Source: Maribacter stanieri (GTDB lineage: Bacteria; Bacteroidota; Bacteroidia; Flavobacteriales; Flavobacteriaceae). Taken from it: 64,000 nt of DNA. Below are positions 1 through 8,502 of the stretch, one piece after another; position 1 is the stretch's first letter; every line of letters starts with the position of its first letter. The stretch spans positions 124,001-188,000 of the forward strand of contig NZ_FOYX01000002.1 of the NCBI RefSeq assembly GCF_900112245.1, in the 5' to 3' direction. The notes below the pieces were generated by a model. The model ran no database searches. It saw only the letters and a program-made list of their open reading frames with translations, and had not been told where the DNA came from. The position numbers and the translations under genes are program-made.

Positions 1-231
1 ATAACTTACAGTAAGTAGATAACTTCCTGTATTGGAAAGCTCAAAATTATACGTTCCGTCTTCATTGCTGATAGTTCCGCCAGATTTTTCAATGTTTTTT
101 TCAGAGTAAGCAATTGTTGCCCCAAAAATGGGTATCCCCTCATTATTTGTAATTTTTCCTTTTACTGAGATTTGAGCAAATGATAGGTTAAATGCAAATG
201 CCATCAGAAAGATTATAATATAGTTTTTCAT
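1..231 (-). CDS. Partial TonB-dependent receptor-like protein (N-terminus only)
   Basis: The gene starts at an ATG at 229-231 on the minus strand and runs off the left edge, leaving 77 codons. The first ~19 residues form a signal peptide ending FNLSFAQ. They are followed by a carboxypeptidase-regulatory-like beta-sandwich (ISVKGKITNNEGIPIFGATI ... NEDGTYNFEL) of the kind that opens Bacteroidota TonB-dependent outer-membrane receptors and some peptidase-associated proteins. The plug and barrel are outside the window, so receptor is an inference from this N-terminal domain alone. It is codirectional with and 91 bases downstream of the ABC ATPase gene. Confidence 0.7.
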   Translation of the reverse strand, partial: MKNYIIIFLMAFAFNLSFAQISVKGKITNNEGIPIFGATIAYSEKNIEKSGGTISNEDGTYNFELSNTGSYLLTVSY

Positions 232-322
232 AAGTGTGTACTTCATTTTGTGCTTTGTAACACGAAACTTTCAACTACTACTTCATTGATCTGAAGAATA
301 TATGTATTGAAAGTGTTATGTT

Positions 323-1012
323 TTATATGGTTTCTAAGTAGAGTTGATTTAATTGACCTGCGTCTATATCGCTTGATTTAATTTGTTGTACTAGCGAACC
401 TTCTTTCATAATGCCTATGGTCGTCGCCAATTCTACAGCATTAAAAATATCATGGGTAGCCATAAAAATAACTTTGCCCATTTCTGCCAGCTCTTTACAG
501 ATTTTCGTGAATTCTGAAGTTGCTTTAGGATCTAGTCCAGAAGTAGGCTCATCCATAAAAATAACAGCTGCATTTTTGGCAAGTGCAATGGCAATTCCTA
601 CTTTTTGACGCATTCCTTTAGAATAGGTAGATAACCTTCTTTGATGCGCCTCTGATTGAAGTCCTGTTTTATTTAAAAAAGTTTCTAATTCTGAGGTGGA
701 ATAAGAAAAACCGGCCAAGCGACTAAAAAAATCAAGATTTTCAACTCCAGATAAGTTGCCATATAGCTGAACGGTCTCTGGAATATAGGCGGTAAGGTGA
801 CTGGTCTCGTCTATACCTACTTCTTTATCACCAATAAAGGCTTGGCCATTATCCATTTTAATGAAGCCTAAAAAGATATTTATTGTAGTTGTTTTACCTG
901 CTCCATTTTGACCTAAAAGACAAAATATTTCGCCTTTGGCAACTTCAAAAGTTACGATCTTTAATGCAAGTTTACCATCGTACGACTTTGTTATGTTTAT
1001 TGCTTTTAACAT
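323..1012 (-). CDS. ABC transporter ATP-binding protein
   Basis: A 229-aa cytoplasmic ATPase of the type that drives ABC-2-like membrane permeases. Visible motifs are Walker A GQNGAGKTT (about residues 34-42), the signature region LSTYSKGMRQ, Walker B VIFMDEPTSGLD and the H-loop MATHD. Length and motif order match the CcmA/NatA/GldA-like subfamily of single-domain ATPases. No permease is encoded beside it in the window: upstream is a small exported protein 253 bases away and downstream a receptor-like gene, so a partner may lie beyond the left edge. The substrate cannot be read from the sequence. Confidence 0.9.
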   Translation of the reverse strand: MLKAINITKSYDGKLALKIVTFEVAKGEIFCLLGQNGAGKTTTINIFLGFIKMDNGQAFIGDKEVGIDETSHLTAYIPETVQLYGNLSGVENLDFFSRLAGFSYSTSELETFLNKTGLQSEAHQRRLSTYSKGMRQKVGIAIALAKNAAVIFMDEPTSGLDPKATSEFTKICKELAEMGKVIFMATHDIFNAVELATTIGIMKEGSLVQQIKSSDIDAGQLNQLYLETI

Positions 1013-1265
1013 AAAAAAAATGTTTGAGTTAATTATGAAAGTGAATGCTACAAACAGTCAATTATAACTGTACTACACAGTAAACTGATGTTTGAGAATT
1101 TTGAGAAATATCCGAAAAGAATGAATGGGAAGTCCACCGTTTGCAAACTATGTTCGCATACAAATAATTAAAAAATAGAGACCTAAAAACGGTCAAATAT
1201 GTACAACTAGTTTATAAACAAGATGCACCTATTCTGTAATTAGAATGGTTAGTAAAAAAAATGGA

Positions 1266-1574
1266 CTATGTGAATAGTGGGGGAGGCCTGGTAAAGAGAA
1301 AACTCGATAAATATTGCTTGTTTAAAGAAACAAACAGCGCTTTATCATTAATTTTTTGTTCTGTAAAATAAAAATCTACAGGTGGTAAGGCAATAGTTTC
1401 CGTTTCAATTAGCGGTATAAAATTTACTGCAATTGAAATATGACAAACTTCGCAATGCTGAATAGCTGAATCGTCATCTTGATGCGCAAATGCATGTAAT
1501 GATGCCACATTGAATAATAAAAACAATGCGACAAAAAACGAAGTAATAAAGTTTTTACCGTTTTTCATAATCAA
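1266..1574 (-). CDS. Small exported protein with HCxxCH motif
   Basis: A 102-aa protein with a signal peptide (about residues 3-30, ending in a hydrophobic run and HAFAH). It has an acidic DDDS stretch followed by HCEVCH, and a C-terminus ending in a proline-rich FTRPPP tail. Two methionines two codons apart (1574 and 1568) could each be the start. Small flavobacterial proteins with this layout are common next to metal or TonB genes, and the paired Cys/His suggests metal binding, but that is an inference. The family has no known function to me. It lies upstream of and codirectional with the ABC ATPase, though the 253-base gap argues against a tight operon. Confidence 0.6.
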   Translation of the reverse strand: MIMKNGKNFITSFFVALFLLFNVASLHAFAHQDDDSAIQHCEVCHISIAVNFIPLIETETIALPPVDFYFTEQKINDKALFVSLNKQYLSSFLFTRPPPLFT

Positions 1575-1814
1575 TGTTAAAAGTAGCCAATATTTTAAAT
1601 CTAACTAGAAATATTAAAAAAATGTTAGTGTAAAATACAATCACACATGTAATTAAATAATGTTAAACAATACAAAATCAAAACTATAGGCGTAAATACG
1701 TAATGCGTAATTAATAGAAAAACTAAACTTTATATATTGCTTTTAATCATTAGAGTTAAAAATAATTGGCACCTATTTTATTTTAAAACACTAAAAAAAA
1801 TAAAACAGTTACAG

Positions 1815-1822
1815 TAATTTTG
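1815..1822 (+). promoter_or_regulatory. Candidate -7 promoter box
   Basis: TAATTTTG matches the Bacteroidota -7 consensus TAnnTTTG in full. It sits 22 bases before the TTG start at 1845, so transcription would begin near 1829. No clear TTG -33 element is seen upstream. Confidence 0.4.
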
Positions 1823-1844
1823 TAGTTCATATAATTACAGCATA

Positions 1845-2444
1845 TTGCTAGAGAAAAGAAATCAATTACCCCAAGAGCAATTTATAGATGAAGAAAACTT
1901 CATTTATTGTTTAGAAGGCGTTCAAGATATAGAAACGGATAAGGTTACCGAAGCTCAAGAAAGCTTGGAGCAACTGGCCATGAAATATGGCATAGCAAGT
2001 ATTTACAAAACCTGTGATACCATTGAAGGATTAGAAGATAGCTTAAATGCCCTGGTCTTAGATGATCACAATTTTAAGGACTATGAAATCATCTATTTGG
2101 TAATGCATGGTGAAGCCAACAGTATTTGCTTAAACGATTACTATTATACCTTACAGGAAATTGCAGAGCTATTTGAAGGCCGATTGAAAGGAAAGATTTT
2201 ACACTTCTCCAACGCAAAAATTCTAGATTTAGACGAAGAGGAAGCGCAATTTTTTTTAGATATTTCCAATGCAAAAGCTGTGTCTGGTTATGGCAATGCA
2301 TTTAACGGAGTAAGCAGCGCCAACCTTGACAAGGCTTTCTTTAACTTATTTAAAGAAGATGATGATATGTTTGAAGTGGTAGAAGAGCTACACCAAAGAC
2401 ATTACAATATCTGTAAGTTGCTTGATTTCAGATTGTATTATTAA
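1845..2444 (+). CDS. Caspase-fold-like DUF6642-type protein
   Basis: A 199-aa soluble acidic protein with no signal peptide. The only start that keeps the conserved FIYCLEG region is the TTG at 1845; the next ATG lies far inside. The pattern (a strand ending YLVMHGE with His88, then a helix, then a strand KILHFSNAKIL) recalls the His and Cys strands of CHAT/caspase-like proteins, and from memory the Bacteroidota family DUF6642. The Cys expected after the second strand is absent: SNAK stands there. If the family assignment is right this copy is probably not a peptidase. It is a single gene with its own likely promoter. Confidence 0.5.
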   Translation: MLEKRNQLPQEQFIDEENFIYCLEGVQDIETDKVTEAQESLEQLAMKYGIASIYKTCDTIEGLEDSLNALVLDDHNFKDYEIIYLVMHGEANSICLNDYYYTLQEIAELFEGRLKGKILHFSNAKILDLDEEEAQFFLDISNAKAVSGYGNAFNGVSSANLDKAFFNLFKEDDDMFEVVEELHQRHYNICKLLDFRLYY

Positions 2445-2462
2445 ACCGCTACCTAAAACAAA

Positions 2463-3761
2463 TCACTTACTCTTCAATTTGATCTCAAGCACTTGATCGC
2501 TGTTGTAGACAATTTTCAAACCTGCTTGTTGATTCGTTGATTTACCTATCTGTTTAATAACAATAGGCATTTCTTCTCCCGTTGGTACCAAAATATGTTC
2601 AACTTTTGACTCAATTTGATACTGATTTCTAGCATCTCCTGTAAGTGCTATTGTACTGATAAAGCAGCCCGTATTACCTCCCGTATTTTTTAGATATATA
2701 GTCGTATCGGTACCAATTGGTATTTCAACTTCTGACTTAGCACTTAGCTTTGAACCTACAAGTGCTTTCCCTTTTGGGTTGTCTTCGCCATACACCTCCA
2801 TATTCCTTTGATTTCCACCGGCACGTACCGGTGATCCCGCTGCTATATGAATTCCATTTCCCGAAAGTATTGCCTGAGTACCATGTCTAGCATAGTTCAT
2901 ATCCTGCTTTTTAGACCACAAACCTGATTTAGGATTATAGGCTTCAACAAGTTTATAAGCTGGTCCTGCTTCTTCACCTTCACCGCCCATTACAAAAAGC
3001 TCTCCGTTATAAACTACAATACCAGGAGCAGCTCTTGGGGTCGGTAAATTTTCAGATAATACAGACCAGCGTTTTACCTCAAAATCATAGGTATCAACTA
3101 TTGCTGGTAACGGTGCAAACACTCCGCCTTCGCCACCAGATTGTCTTCCGCCAGCGGCATATAATTTATTTTCGATCACAGCAGCACTAAAATGATCCCG
3201 TTGTTGAGAAGCATTTTCTAATACAGTCCAGGTATTGGCTTTTGGGTCGTATTCATCAAACCAGTTGACATAACCGCCATCATGACCAATAGTATTACCA
3301 CCAATGACATAGAACTTATCTTTGTACATAACCAAACCTGCACCACCTCTTCTTCTGTTTTCAGGAATCTCAGGACCTTGAATCCAATTGTCTGTAGGTG
3401 GGTGATATAACCATACATGTTCTTCAGGAATTTCTCTCGGAAAATTATTGGTCTTAAACGCTGCTACCACCCAAATAAAACCTTCATAGGCCGTTGCCTG
3501 AAAATGATTAAACTCTTTGGGCGCCATTCTACCGGTACTCCAAGTGTTATTCTTATAATCTTAGATATCTAATTTTTGAGCAGATTCGCGACCTCCAAAC
3601 AATACAAATTTATCACCAATTTGCACAAATGAGCATTCGTGCCGCGCCGTATAATTTTCGCTTTCATTCTTGTCGATCCATTTATCCGTATGGTTTTTAT
3701 TCATTTGACATAATCCTAAAAAAGGTATTAAAATAAATAAATAGCTCAATAAATTTTTCAT
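2463..3761 (-). pseudogene. Kelch-repeat secreted protein, interrupted by in-frame stop
   Basis: One continuous minus-strand frame of 433 codons is interrupted only by a TAA at 3561-3563. Before the stop lie a signal peptide (MKNLLSYLFILIPFLGLC) and the first kelch blade (FVLFGG). After it the frame resumes with DYKNNTWSTGRM and runs through further blades (FYVIGG, LYAAGG, LFVMGG) into a C-terminal beta domain that ends at 2463. The kelch pattern expects Tyr at the stop position (LDI-Y-DYKNNTW), so a TAT or TAC to TAA change explains it. The downstream part could start at the ATG at 3525-3527 but would lack a signal peptide. It could also be a sequencing error or a readthrough site. Confidence 0.8.
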
Positions 3762-3998
3762 ATTTGATTTATATTTTGATGAATAGATATTGTCATCTGG
3801 ACTATAATAGTATACTATTTAATTGGTTTATGGTTAATAGGGGAGTTAGCAGTTAAAGTGAAATTTACATTGTAAAAAGAGTATAAATAAAAGAAGCAAT
3901 TATATGTTGTTTTAAAATTAATAACTCTTAAGTATTCAAGATAAAAATTAAATCTATATTCCTATTTTTACCAAAATCAAATAGAAGAATTTAATAGT

Positions 3999-4226
3999 AT
4001 GAGCAAAACAAAACTAACCATAAATAGTAATGGGTCTGTAAAAGTAGAAGGAGATTTTGAAATTGTAGATAGCCAAGGTAATTCATATAACTTACAAGGT
4101 AGAACAGCGTTAGGTATATGTCGTTGCGGACTTTCTAATAACAAACCTTTTTGCGATGGCTCACACAGAAATCATTTTGAGCACGAAGCAACAGCTTTCG
4201 ATTTACCCCCAATGAAAAAGCGTTAA
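3999..4226 (+). CDS. CDGSH iron-sulfur domain protein
   Basis: A 75-aa protein carrying the C-x-C-x9-C-x3-H cluster signature as CRCGLSNNKPFCDGSH at about residues 41-56, which in this family binds a redox-active, pH-labile [2Fe-2S] cluster through three Cys and one His. All four ligands are present. No signal peptide, so it is cytoplasmic. It stands alone between the broken kelch gene on the opposite strand and a repeat-filled gap, so context gives no partner. Family identity is clear; the cellular role of the bacterial stand-alone members is not settled. Confidence 0.93.
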   Translation: MSKTKLTINSNGSVKVEGDFEIVDSQGNSYNLQGRTALGICRCGLSNNKPFCDGSHRNHFEHEATAFDLPPMKKR

Positions 4227-4285
4227 TACATATTAATTATTTCTTTTTAATGGACTTCTCTCATAAAAAAGCAATAATTAGTTTT

Positions 4286-4555
4286 TATTTTTTTACATAA
4301 TTATCAAGGAATAATCCTCCTTTAGATTACAGGACTTATAACGCAACTATATAAAATAGCGCTCAAATGTGCTATTCACTTATTTGTTATAATTGTTCTA
4401 TAATGTCTTGCGTTATGGAACTTTGCTTTGGAAAAGCAAAGTATTTACTACCACTTTTCTTTAAATTTTTTCTTCTAAAAGCTTTCTTCTCAAAAGGTAA
4501 TGGAACACTTATTATGCGAGCCGACGGTAGGAGGTGAGTGTAATGTGTGTGGAAT
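4286..4555 (+). repeat. Dispersed intergenic repeat, copy A
   Basis: Occupies most of the 484-base gap 4227-4709, which has no convincing gene. Its left part (4286-4404) matches 13096-13214 with five mismatches. Its right part matches 7258-7419, sharing GCGTTATG-AACTT, AAGTAT, GGTAATGGAACACT and CCGACG-TAGGAGG ... AATGTGTGTGGAAT. It contains outer arms TAACGCAA (4339-4346) and TTGCGTTA, plus an inner hairpin AATAGCGC / GTGCTATT. No transposase or integrase is encoded. The type of element is unknown. Confidence 0.75.
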
Positions 4556-4709
4556 GGGATTGTATATTTAAATAATGAAATTTATAAAGTAAATTTTTCG
4601 GCCGTTAACATTTGTTTCAATGACATTGTAACCCAATACATGGTAGTTTACCGAATAGATTAGTGCTTATTTGGCAAGGAAATTATATTAGTTTGTATTT
4701 CCGTAAATT

Positions 4710-7154
4710 ATGAAATTCAATCTAATACTTACACTTATTTTCACTCTTGTTTTCGGTTCTTTATATTCACAGGAATGGTTATTAAATTTCAAATTTACCG
4801 AACCCATAAGGGCAGCCGAAAATGATTTTGGAAATTCTGTTTCTACATATAATAATCTGGCAGCTTTTGGGTCATCTTCCACAAATGTAGAAGCTCTTGA
4901 AAATGCCGGAAAAGTATATTTGGCGAAAGCCGATTGTAATGGCTGGACCATATATCAAGAAATTTCCTCTCCAGAACCACAAAACTATTGCTATTTTGGA
5001 CGAAAGGTTTTTTTAAAGGAAAACACATTATTAATTTCTGGTTGTGACCCTCAAAATAGGGGAGCAGTTGTTTATGTGTATGAGAAGGATGCTAACGATT
5101 CATTCATCTATAAACAAAAACTTGTAAGTCCATTTGATATTGAAAACGAAGGGTTTGGGTATCAATTTGACCTCGCAGGTAATAATATGGTTGTTACGGC
5201 CATTAATAGAAGTGTGGTAGGGTCCTCCTATCATGATTTGTATCCCCTTACCCAAGGAGTTGCTTATATATACCACAAGGATAATACTGGTAATTGGTTA
5301 TATGCACAACGGATTGCGGCCAGTGACGGTAAGCCACAGGCTCATTTTGGTGTTTCTGTTGAGATAGATGGGGATGATTTGATCATAGGGGCTCCGAGAG
5401 AGGGAAACATTGCAGGTGCCGCGTATGTTTTTAACAAGAACCCATTGACTAATCTATGGTACGAAGTTGATAAACTTGTTGCATATGATCATAGAGGAAA
5501 TCAGACCAAATTTGGTAATAATGTTAGAATAGACAATGGCACAATTGCCGTTTCTTCTGGTCAAGATCCAAATTATCCTTATGACAATCTTATCCCAAAT
5601 GTTGCCAACGGTACCGGGGCCGTATATATATTTAAAAAAATAGAAAACCAGTGGTTTCCACATCAAAAACTTACTGTTACGGATAGTCTATCGGAGGAGT
5701 TGTATTTTGGCAACGGCCTAGACTTATACAATGATCAGATTGCAGTAGGAGGTCAAGATAAATTTTACGATCCTACAGGTAGTCTCTCCGCTATCTATGG
5801 CCGCGTTTATATGTTTAAAAGAGATGTGGACGGTCTTTGGAAGGAATATCAGATGATAATGCCTAAACTTAATTATACCAGCACCTATGGAGGAAATATT
5901 TCCATCCATCAAGAAAATATGTTTGTTAGTGCCAAGTGGGATAGCTATGATTCGGAAGACAGTAATTTTATAGCCAGCGCAGGCTCTGTCTACTTATATA
6001 ATACTTACCAGTTTCAACAGACACAAAAACCGGTTCTAAATACTATTCCAATTATCTATGCTTGTAATGATTCAGGTGACGGATTCTCCATTTTTAACTT
6101 GGCCGATATTGAAGAAAAATTAACAGAAAATGTAGATCAATACAATTTCATTTATAAGGATATAAATGGTTATCAAATTGAAGCTCCATTAACCGAAACC
6201 TATGCTAATTTTATTCCATATATGGAAAACATCAAGGTAAGAGTAGAGCACAAGAACAACCCAAATTGTTATGAGGAAACACAGATTGTGCTGCAAACAT
6301 ATCCTCCCATTGAACTAAATGAAATTTCAGGGTTGAATTCATGTGATGAATCCGGTACTGGACATGCATTTTTTGACCTATCAAATTTAAGTATGGCAAT
6401 AGTTGAAAATACTAACCAATATGAGATTTCCTATTTTAATAGTGTAGGAGCTAATATTACGGAATATATTCAGGAGCCTTATCAAAATTCAGTTAAATAT
6501 TTAGAGGAAATTCAGATACAAATTGTAGATAAGAATACATTATGTTCTAAGGAATTATATTTACCTCTAAATGTCATTACAACCATGGCATATGAAATAC
6601 CTACAATACGATCTTGCCAATCTGAAACATCGGACAAAGTTATCTTTGATACCAGTAATATAAATTCTCAAATTTTAAAAGGGCAAACTAATAAAATAAT
6701 TACCTATTATGACGCGGAGGGAAACATATTAGAATCGCCATTACCAAATCCTTTATCTATGGATTTTAATACCATCAAAATTATTAAAGTACTTGTTGAA
6801 GATATTACTTTTGGATGTTCTGTTGAAAACACTATTGTCTTTGATAGTTACTTTTGTTCTAAAAGTCCTGAAACCCCTTTAGAAATACCTTCCTTAACGA
6901 TTAGAAATTTCTTTACACCCAATGAGGATGGCGCCTATGACACATGGCAACCTTATGAATTGGTATCAGTTGTTATTCAAGACTTCAGAACCTATATTTT
7001 TAATAGATATGGTAAGCTAATTACTACGCTAGAGAAACAGAGTTCATGGAATGGCATGTATAATGGTAAGCGTATGCCAGAGGATGATTACTGGTATCGA
7101 ATAGTTAACCAAGATGGTACAAGTATTACTGGGCATTTTTCTTTAAAGAGATAA
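4710..7154 (+). CDS. Secreted beta-propeller protein with gliding-motility/T9SS C-terminal domain
   Basis: An 814-aa protein with an N-terminal signal peptide (ending FGSLYSQ). FG-GAP/integrin-alpha-like propeller repeats span about residues 25-430 (recurring FG ... GAVYVF-type blades). Several ~90-residue beta-sandwich modules follow, each opening with a CxxS/DxSGxGxxxFxL pattern. The ending, from about residue 731 (NFFTPNEDG ... WNGMYNGKRMPEDDYWY), is typical of the gliding-motility-associated C-terminal domain that directs export through the type IX secretion system. It is probably displayed on the cell surface or released. It stands alone between two direct copies of a non-coding repeat, which suggests it may have moved as a unit. 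Confidence 0.85.
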   Translation: MKFNLILTLIFTLVFGSLYSQEWLLNFKFTEPIRAAENDFGNSVSTYNNLAAFGSSSTNVEALENAGKVYLAKADCNGWTIYQEISSPEPQNYCYFGRKVFLKENTLLISGCDPQNRGAVVYVYEKDANDSFIYKQKLVSPFDIENEGFGYQFDLAGNNMVVTAINRSVVGSSYHDLYPLTQGVAYIYHKDNTGNWLYAQRIAASDGKPQAHFGVSVEIDGDDLIIGAPREGNIAGAAYVFNKNPLTNLWYEVDKLVAYDHRGNQTKFGNNVRIDNGTIAVSSGQDPNYPYDNLIPNVANGTGAVYIFKKIENQWFPHQKLTVTDSLSEELYFGNGLDLYNDQIAVGGQDKFYDPTGSLSAIYGRVYMFKRDVDGLWKEYQMIMPKLNYTSTYGGNISIHQENMFVSAKWDSYDSEDSNFIASAGSVYLYNTYQFQQTQKPVLNTIPIIYACNDSGDGFSIFNLADIEEKLTENVDQYNFIYKDINGYQIEAPLTETYANFIPYMENIKVRVEHKNNPNCYEETQIVLQTYPPIELNEISGLNSCDESGTGHAFFDLSNLSMAIVENTNQYEISYFNSVGANITEYIQEPYQNSVKYLEEIQIQIVDKNTLCSKELYLPLNVITTMAYEIPTIRSCQSETSDKVIFDTSNINSQILKGQTNKIITYYDAEGNILESPLPNPLSMDFNTIKIIKVLVEDITFGCSVENTIVFDSYFCSKSPETPLEIPSLTIRNFFTPNEDGAYDTWQPYELVSVVIQDFRTYIFNRYGKLITTLEKQSSWNGMYNGKRMPEDDYWYRIVNQDGTSITGHFSLKR

Positions 7155-7169
7155 CTGTGCAACCAATAA

Positions 7170-7419
7170 TTTTACATAACCGTGGCAAAATAGATCAGTT
7201 ATTAATTAATCTAATATCAAATGGCGCTTAATGCGCTAACCCCTAATTCAATCCATTCTGTATTATAATGTTCCGCGTTATGTAACTTGAGCTTTGATTA
7301 AAAGCGAAAGTATCTACAAATTTTCATTGATTTTTTTCTTTCTTTAAACTTTCTTCTCGAAGGTAATGGAACACTAATTAACTGACCGACGATAGGAGGG
7401 AAAGCAATGTGTGTGGAAT
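7170..7419 (+). repeat. Dispersed intergenic repeat, copy C
   Basis: Fills the 279-base gap between the propeller gene and the araC-family gene and lies in the same orientation as copy A. The left end shares TTTACATAA with the other two copies. The middle has GGCGCTTAATGCGCT in place of the A/B hairpin. The right part (7258-7419) aligns with copy A: GCGTTATG-AACTT, AAAAGCGAAAGTAT, GGTAATGGAACACT, CCGACGATAGGAGG and AATGTGTGTGGAAT. It is more diverged from A than B is. Confidence 0.65.
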
Positions 7420-7433
7420 GATTTTAACCTCAA

Positions 7434-8354
7434 TTAATTAATAGAGGCCCTAAATTCTTTAGGCGAATGCCCTACCTTTTGTTTGAATAGACGACTAAAA
7501 TGCTGTGGATATTTAAAACCCAATTCATATGCTATTTCACTTACTGATTTGTTAGGGTCAAAGATTTTTTCTTTTGCCACATCAATAAGTTTTATCTGTA
7601 TATATTCTTGGGCAGATATTCCAGTTTCCTTTTTGACCAAATCTCCAAAGTAGTTTGACGACAGATGTAATTGGTCTGCGAAATAACCAACAGAAGGTAA
7701 GCCGTTAGTTTTAGGTTTATCTGATAAAAAATAATCCCTCAATAACGTATCAAACTTTTCTAAAGTGCCTTTATTGACAACTTCCCGGGTAATAAATTGG
7801 CGGTCGTAAAACCGTAGGCAGTAATCTAAAAACAACTCTATATTGGTCACGATCAGTTTCTTGCTGTGTTTGTCTATCGGCTGCTCCAATTCAAACTGAA
7901 TTTTTTCCAACAAACTCAAAATCACTTTTCGTTCTTTAGCCGATAAATGCAATGCTTCATTGCTAGAGTAGGCAAAGAAATTGAACTCCTGAATCTTTTT
8001 AGCCAGGTTGGTGCCCAATAGCAGGTCTGGGTGAAAGAGTAATGCATAGCCTTTTGGTACATAATCGGGGGCGAACCCACCAAATTCAATGGTTTGGTTA
8101 GGCGCCATAAAGACCAATGTACCCTCATCATAATCATAAGAATTCCCGCCATACATCAATTTACACCCTACGGCATCTTTTAGGAAGATGGCATAGCAAC
8201 TATAATGAAAACCGTCGTAAGGCATATTGGTGTATCCGCTTTTACTTACGTTGTCCAAATCTACAATACCCACCAACGGATGTAGCACTTCACAATTTCG
8301 CAGTTTAAAGTAATCTGCAATGGTTTTTATCTCTAAAATATTCTTCACGACCAA
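7434..8354 (-). CDS. AraC-family transcriptional regulator
   Basis: A 306-aa cytoplasmic regulator. Residues ~1-190 form a cupin-like sensor half (GGNSYDYDEGTLVFMAPNQ). Residues ~215-306 form the double helix-turn-helix AraC domain, with LPSVGYFADQLHLSSNYFGDLVKKETG as the first HTH and SVSEIAYELGFKYPQHFSRLFKQKVGHSPKEFR as the second, including the conserved GF-x(2)-P-QHFSRLFK core. It is divergent from the exported-protein run starting at 8503, so it probably controls that run and itself. A perfect 8-base inverted repeat at 8380-8398 lies between the two starts. The effector is unknown. Confidence 0.95.
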   Translation of the reverse strand: MVVKNILEIKTIADYFKLRNCEVLHPLVGIVDLDNVSKSGYTNMPYDGFHYSCYAIFLKDAVGCKLMYGGNSYDYDEGTLVFMAPNQTIEFGGFAPDYVPKGYALLFHPDLLLGTNLAKKIQEFNFFAYSSNEALHLSAKERKVILSLLEKIQFELEQPIDKHSKKLIVTNIELFLDYCLRFYDRQFITREVVNKGTLEKFDTLLRDYFLSDKPKTNGLPSVGYFADQLHLSSNYFGDLVKKETGISAQEYIQIKLIDVAKEKIFDPNKSVSEIAYELGFKYPQHFSRLFKQKVGHSPKEFRASIN

Positions 8355-8379
8355 TTGAATTTAAAATAAAGATAACCTA

Positions 8380-8398
8380 TTGACTACCATGTAGTCAA
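8380..8398. promoter_or_regulatory. Candidate operator: inverted repeat in araC/barrel divergent gap
   Basis: TTGACTAC-CAT-GTAGTCAA is a perfect 8-base inverted repeat with a 3-base spacer. It is 26 bases before the regulator start and about 105 bases before the barrel-protein start. Position suggests a binding site for the adjacent regulator; a regulator of another family or a hairpin is possible. Confidence 0.45.
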
Positions 8399-8472
8399 AC
8401 CCTGATCTTAAAATCTGTAATTATGGTATAAACATCCGTTATTTGGGTATTACTCAGCCTTCTTTCTTATCC

Positions 8473-8480
8473 TAATTTTG
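8473..8480 (+). promoter_or_regulatory. Candidate -7 promoter box for the exported-protein run
   Basis: TAATTTTG fits TAnnTTTG exactly, 22 bases before the ATG at 8503. A TTTG at 8442-8445 is too far upstream to be a normal -33 element, which would fit an activator-dependent promoter. Confidence 0.45.
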
Positions 8481-8502
8481 TTCTGAAAGAAATTAACCCC
8501 TT

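Noticed and set aside
1139..1148. Perfect palindrome GTTTGCAAAC upstream of the ABC ATPase gene
   Set aside because: Ten-base palindromes are expected by chance in a window this size and no second copy or promoter context was found.
4330..4420. Integron attC site: TAACGCAA / TTGCGTTA arms in repeat copy A recall attC ends
   Set aside because: Core-site consensus is only partly met, copies B and C lack one or both arms, no integrase is present and the flanked gene is far larger than usual cassettes. Kept only as an unclassified repeat.
4688..4951. 87-codon frame antisense to the start of the propeller gene
   Set aside because: It lies opposite a signal peptide and FG-GAP repeats that clearly code on the plus strand, and has no recognisable features.
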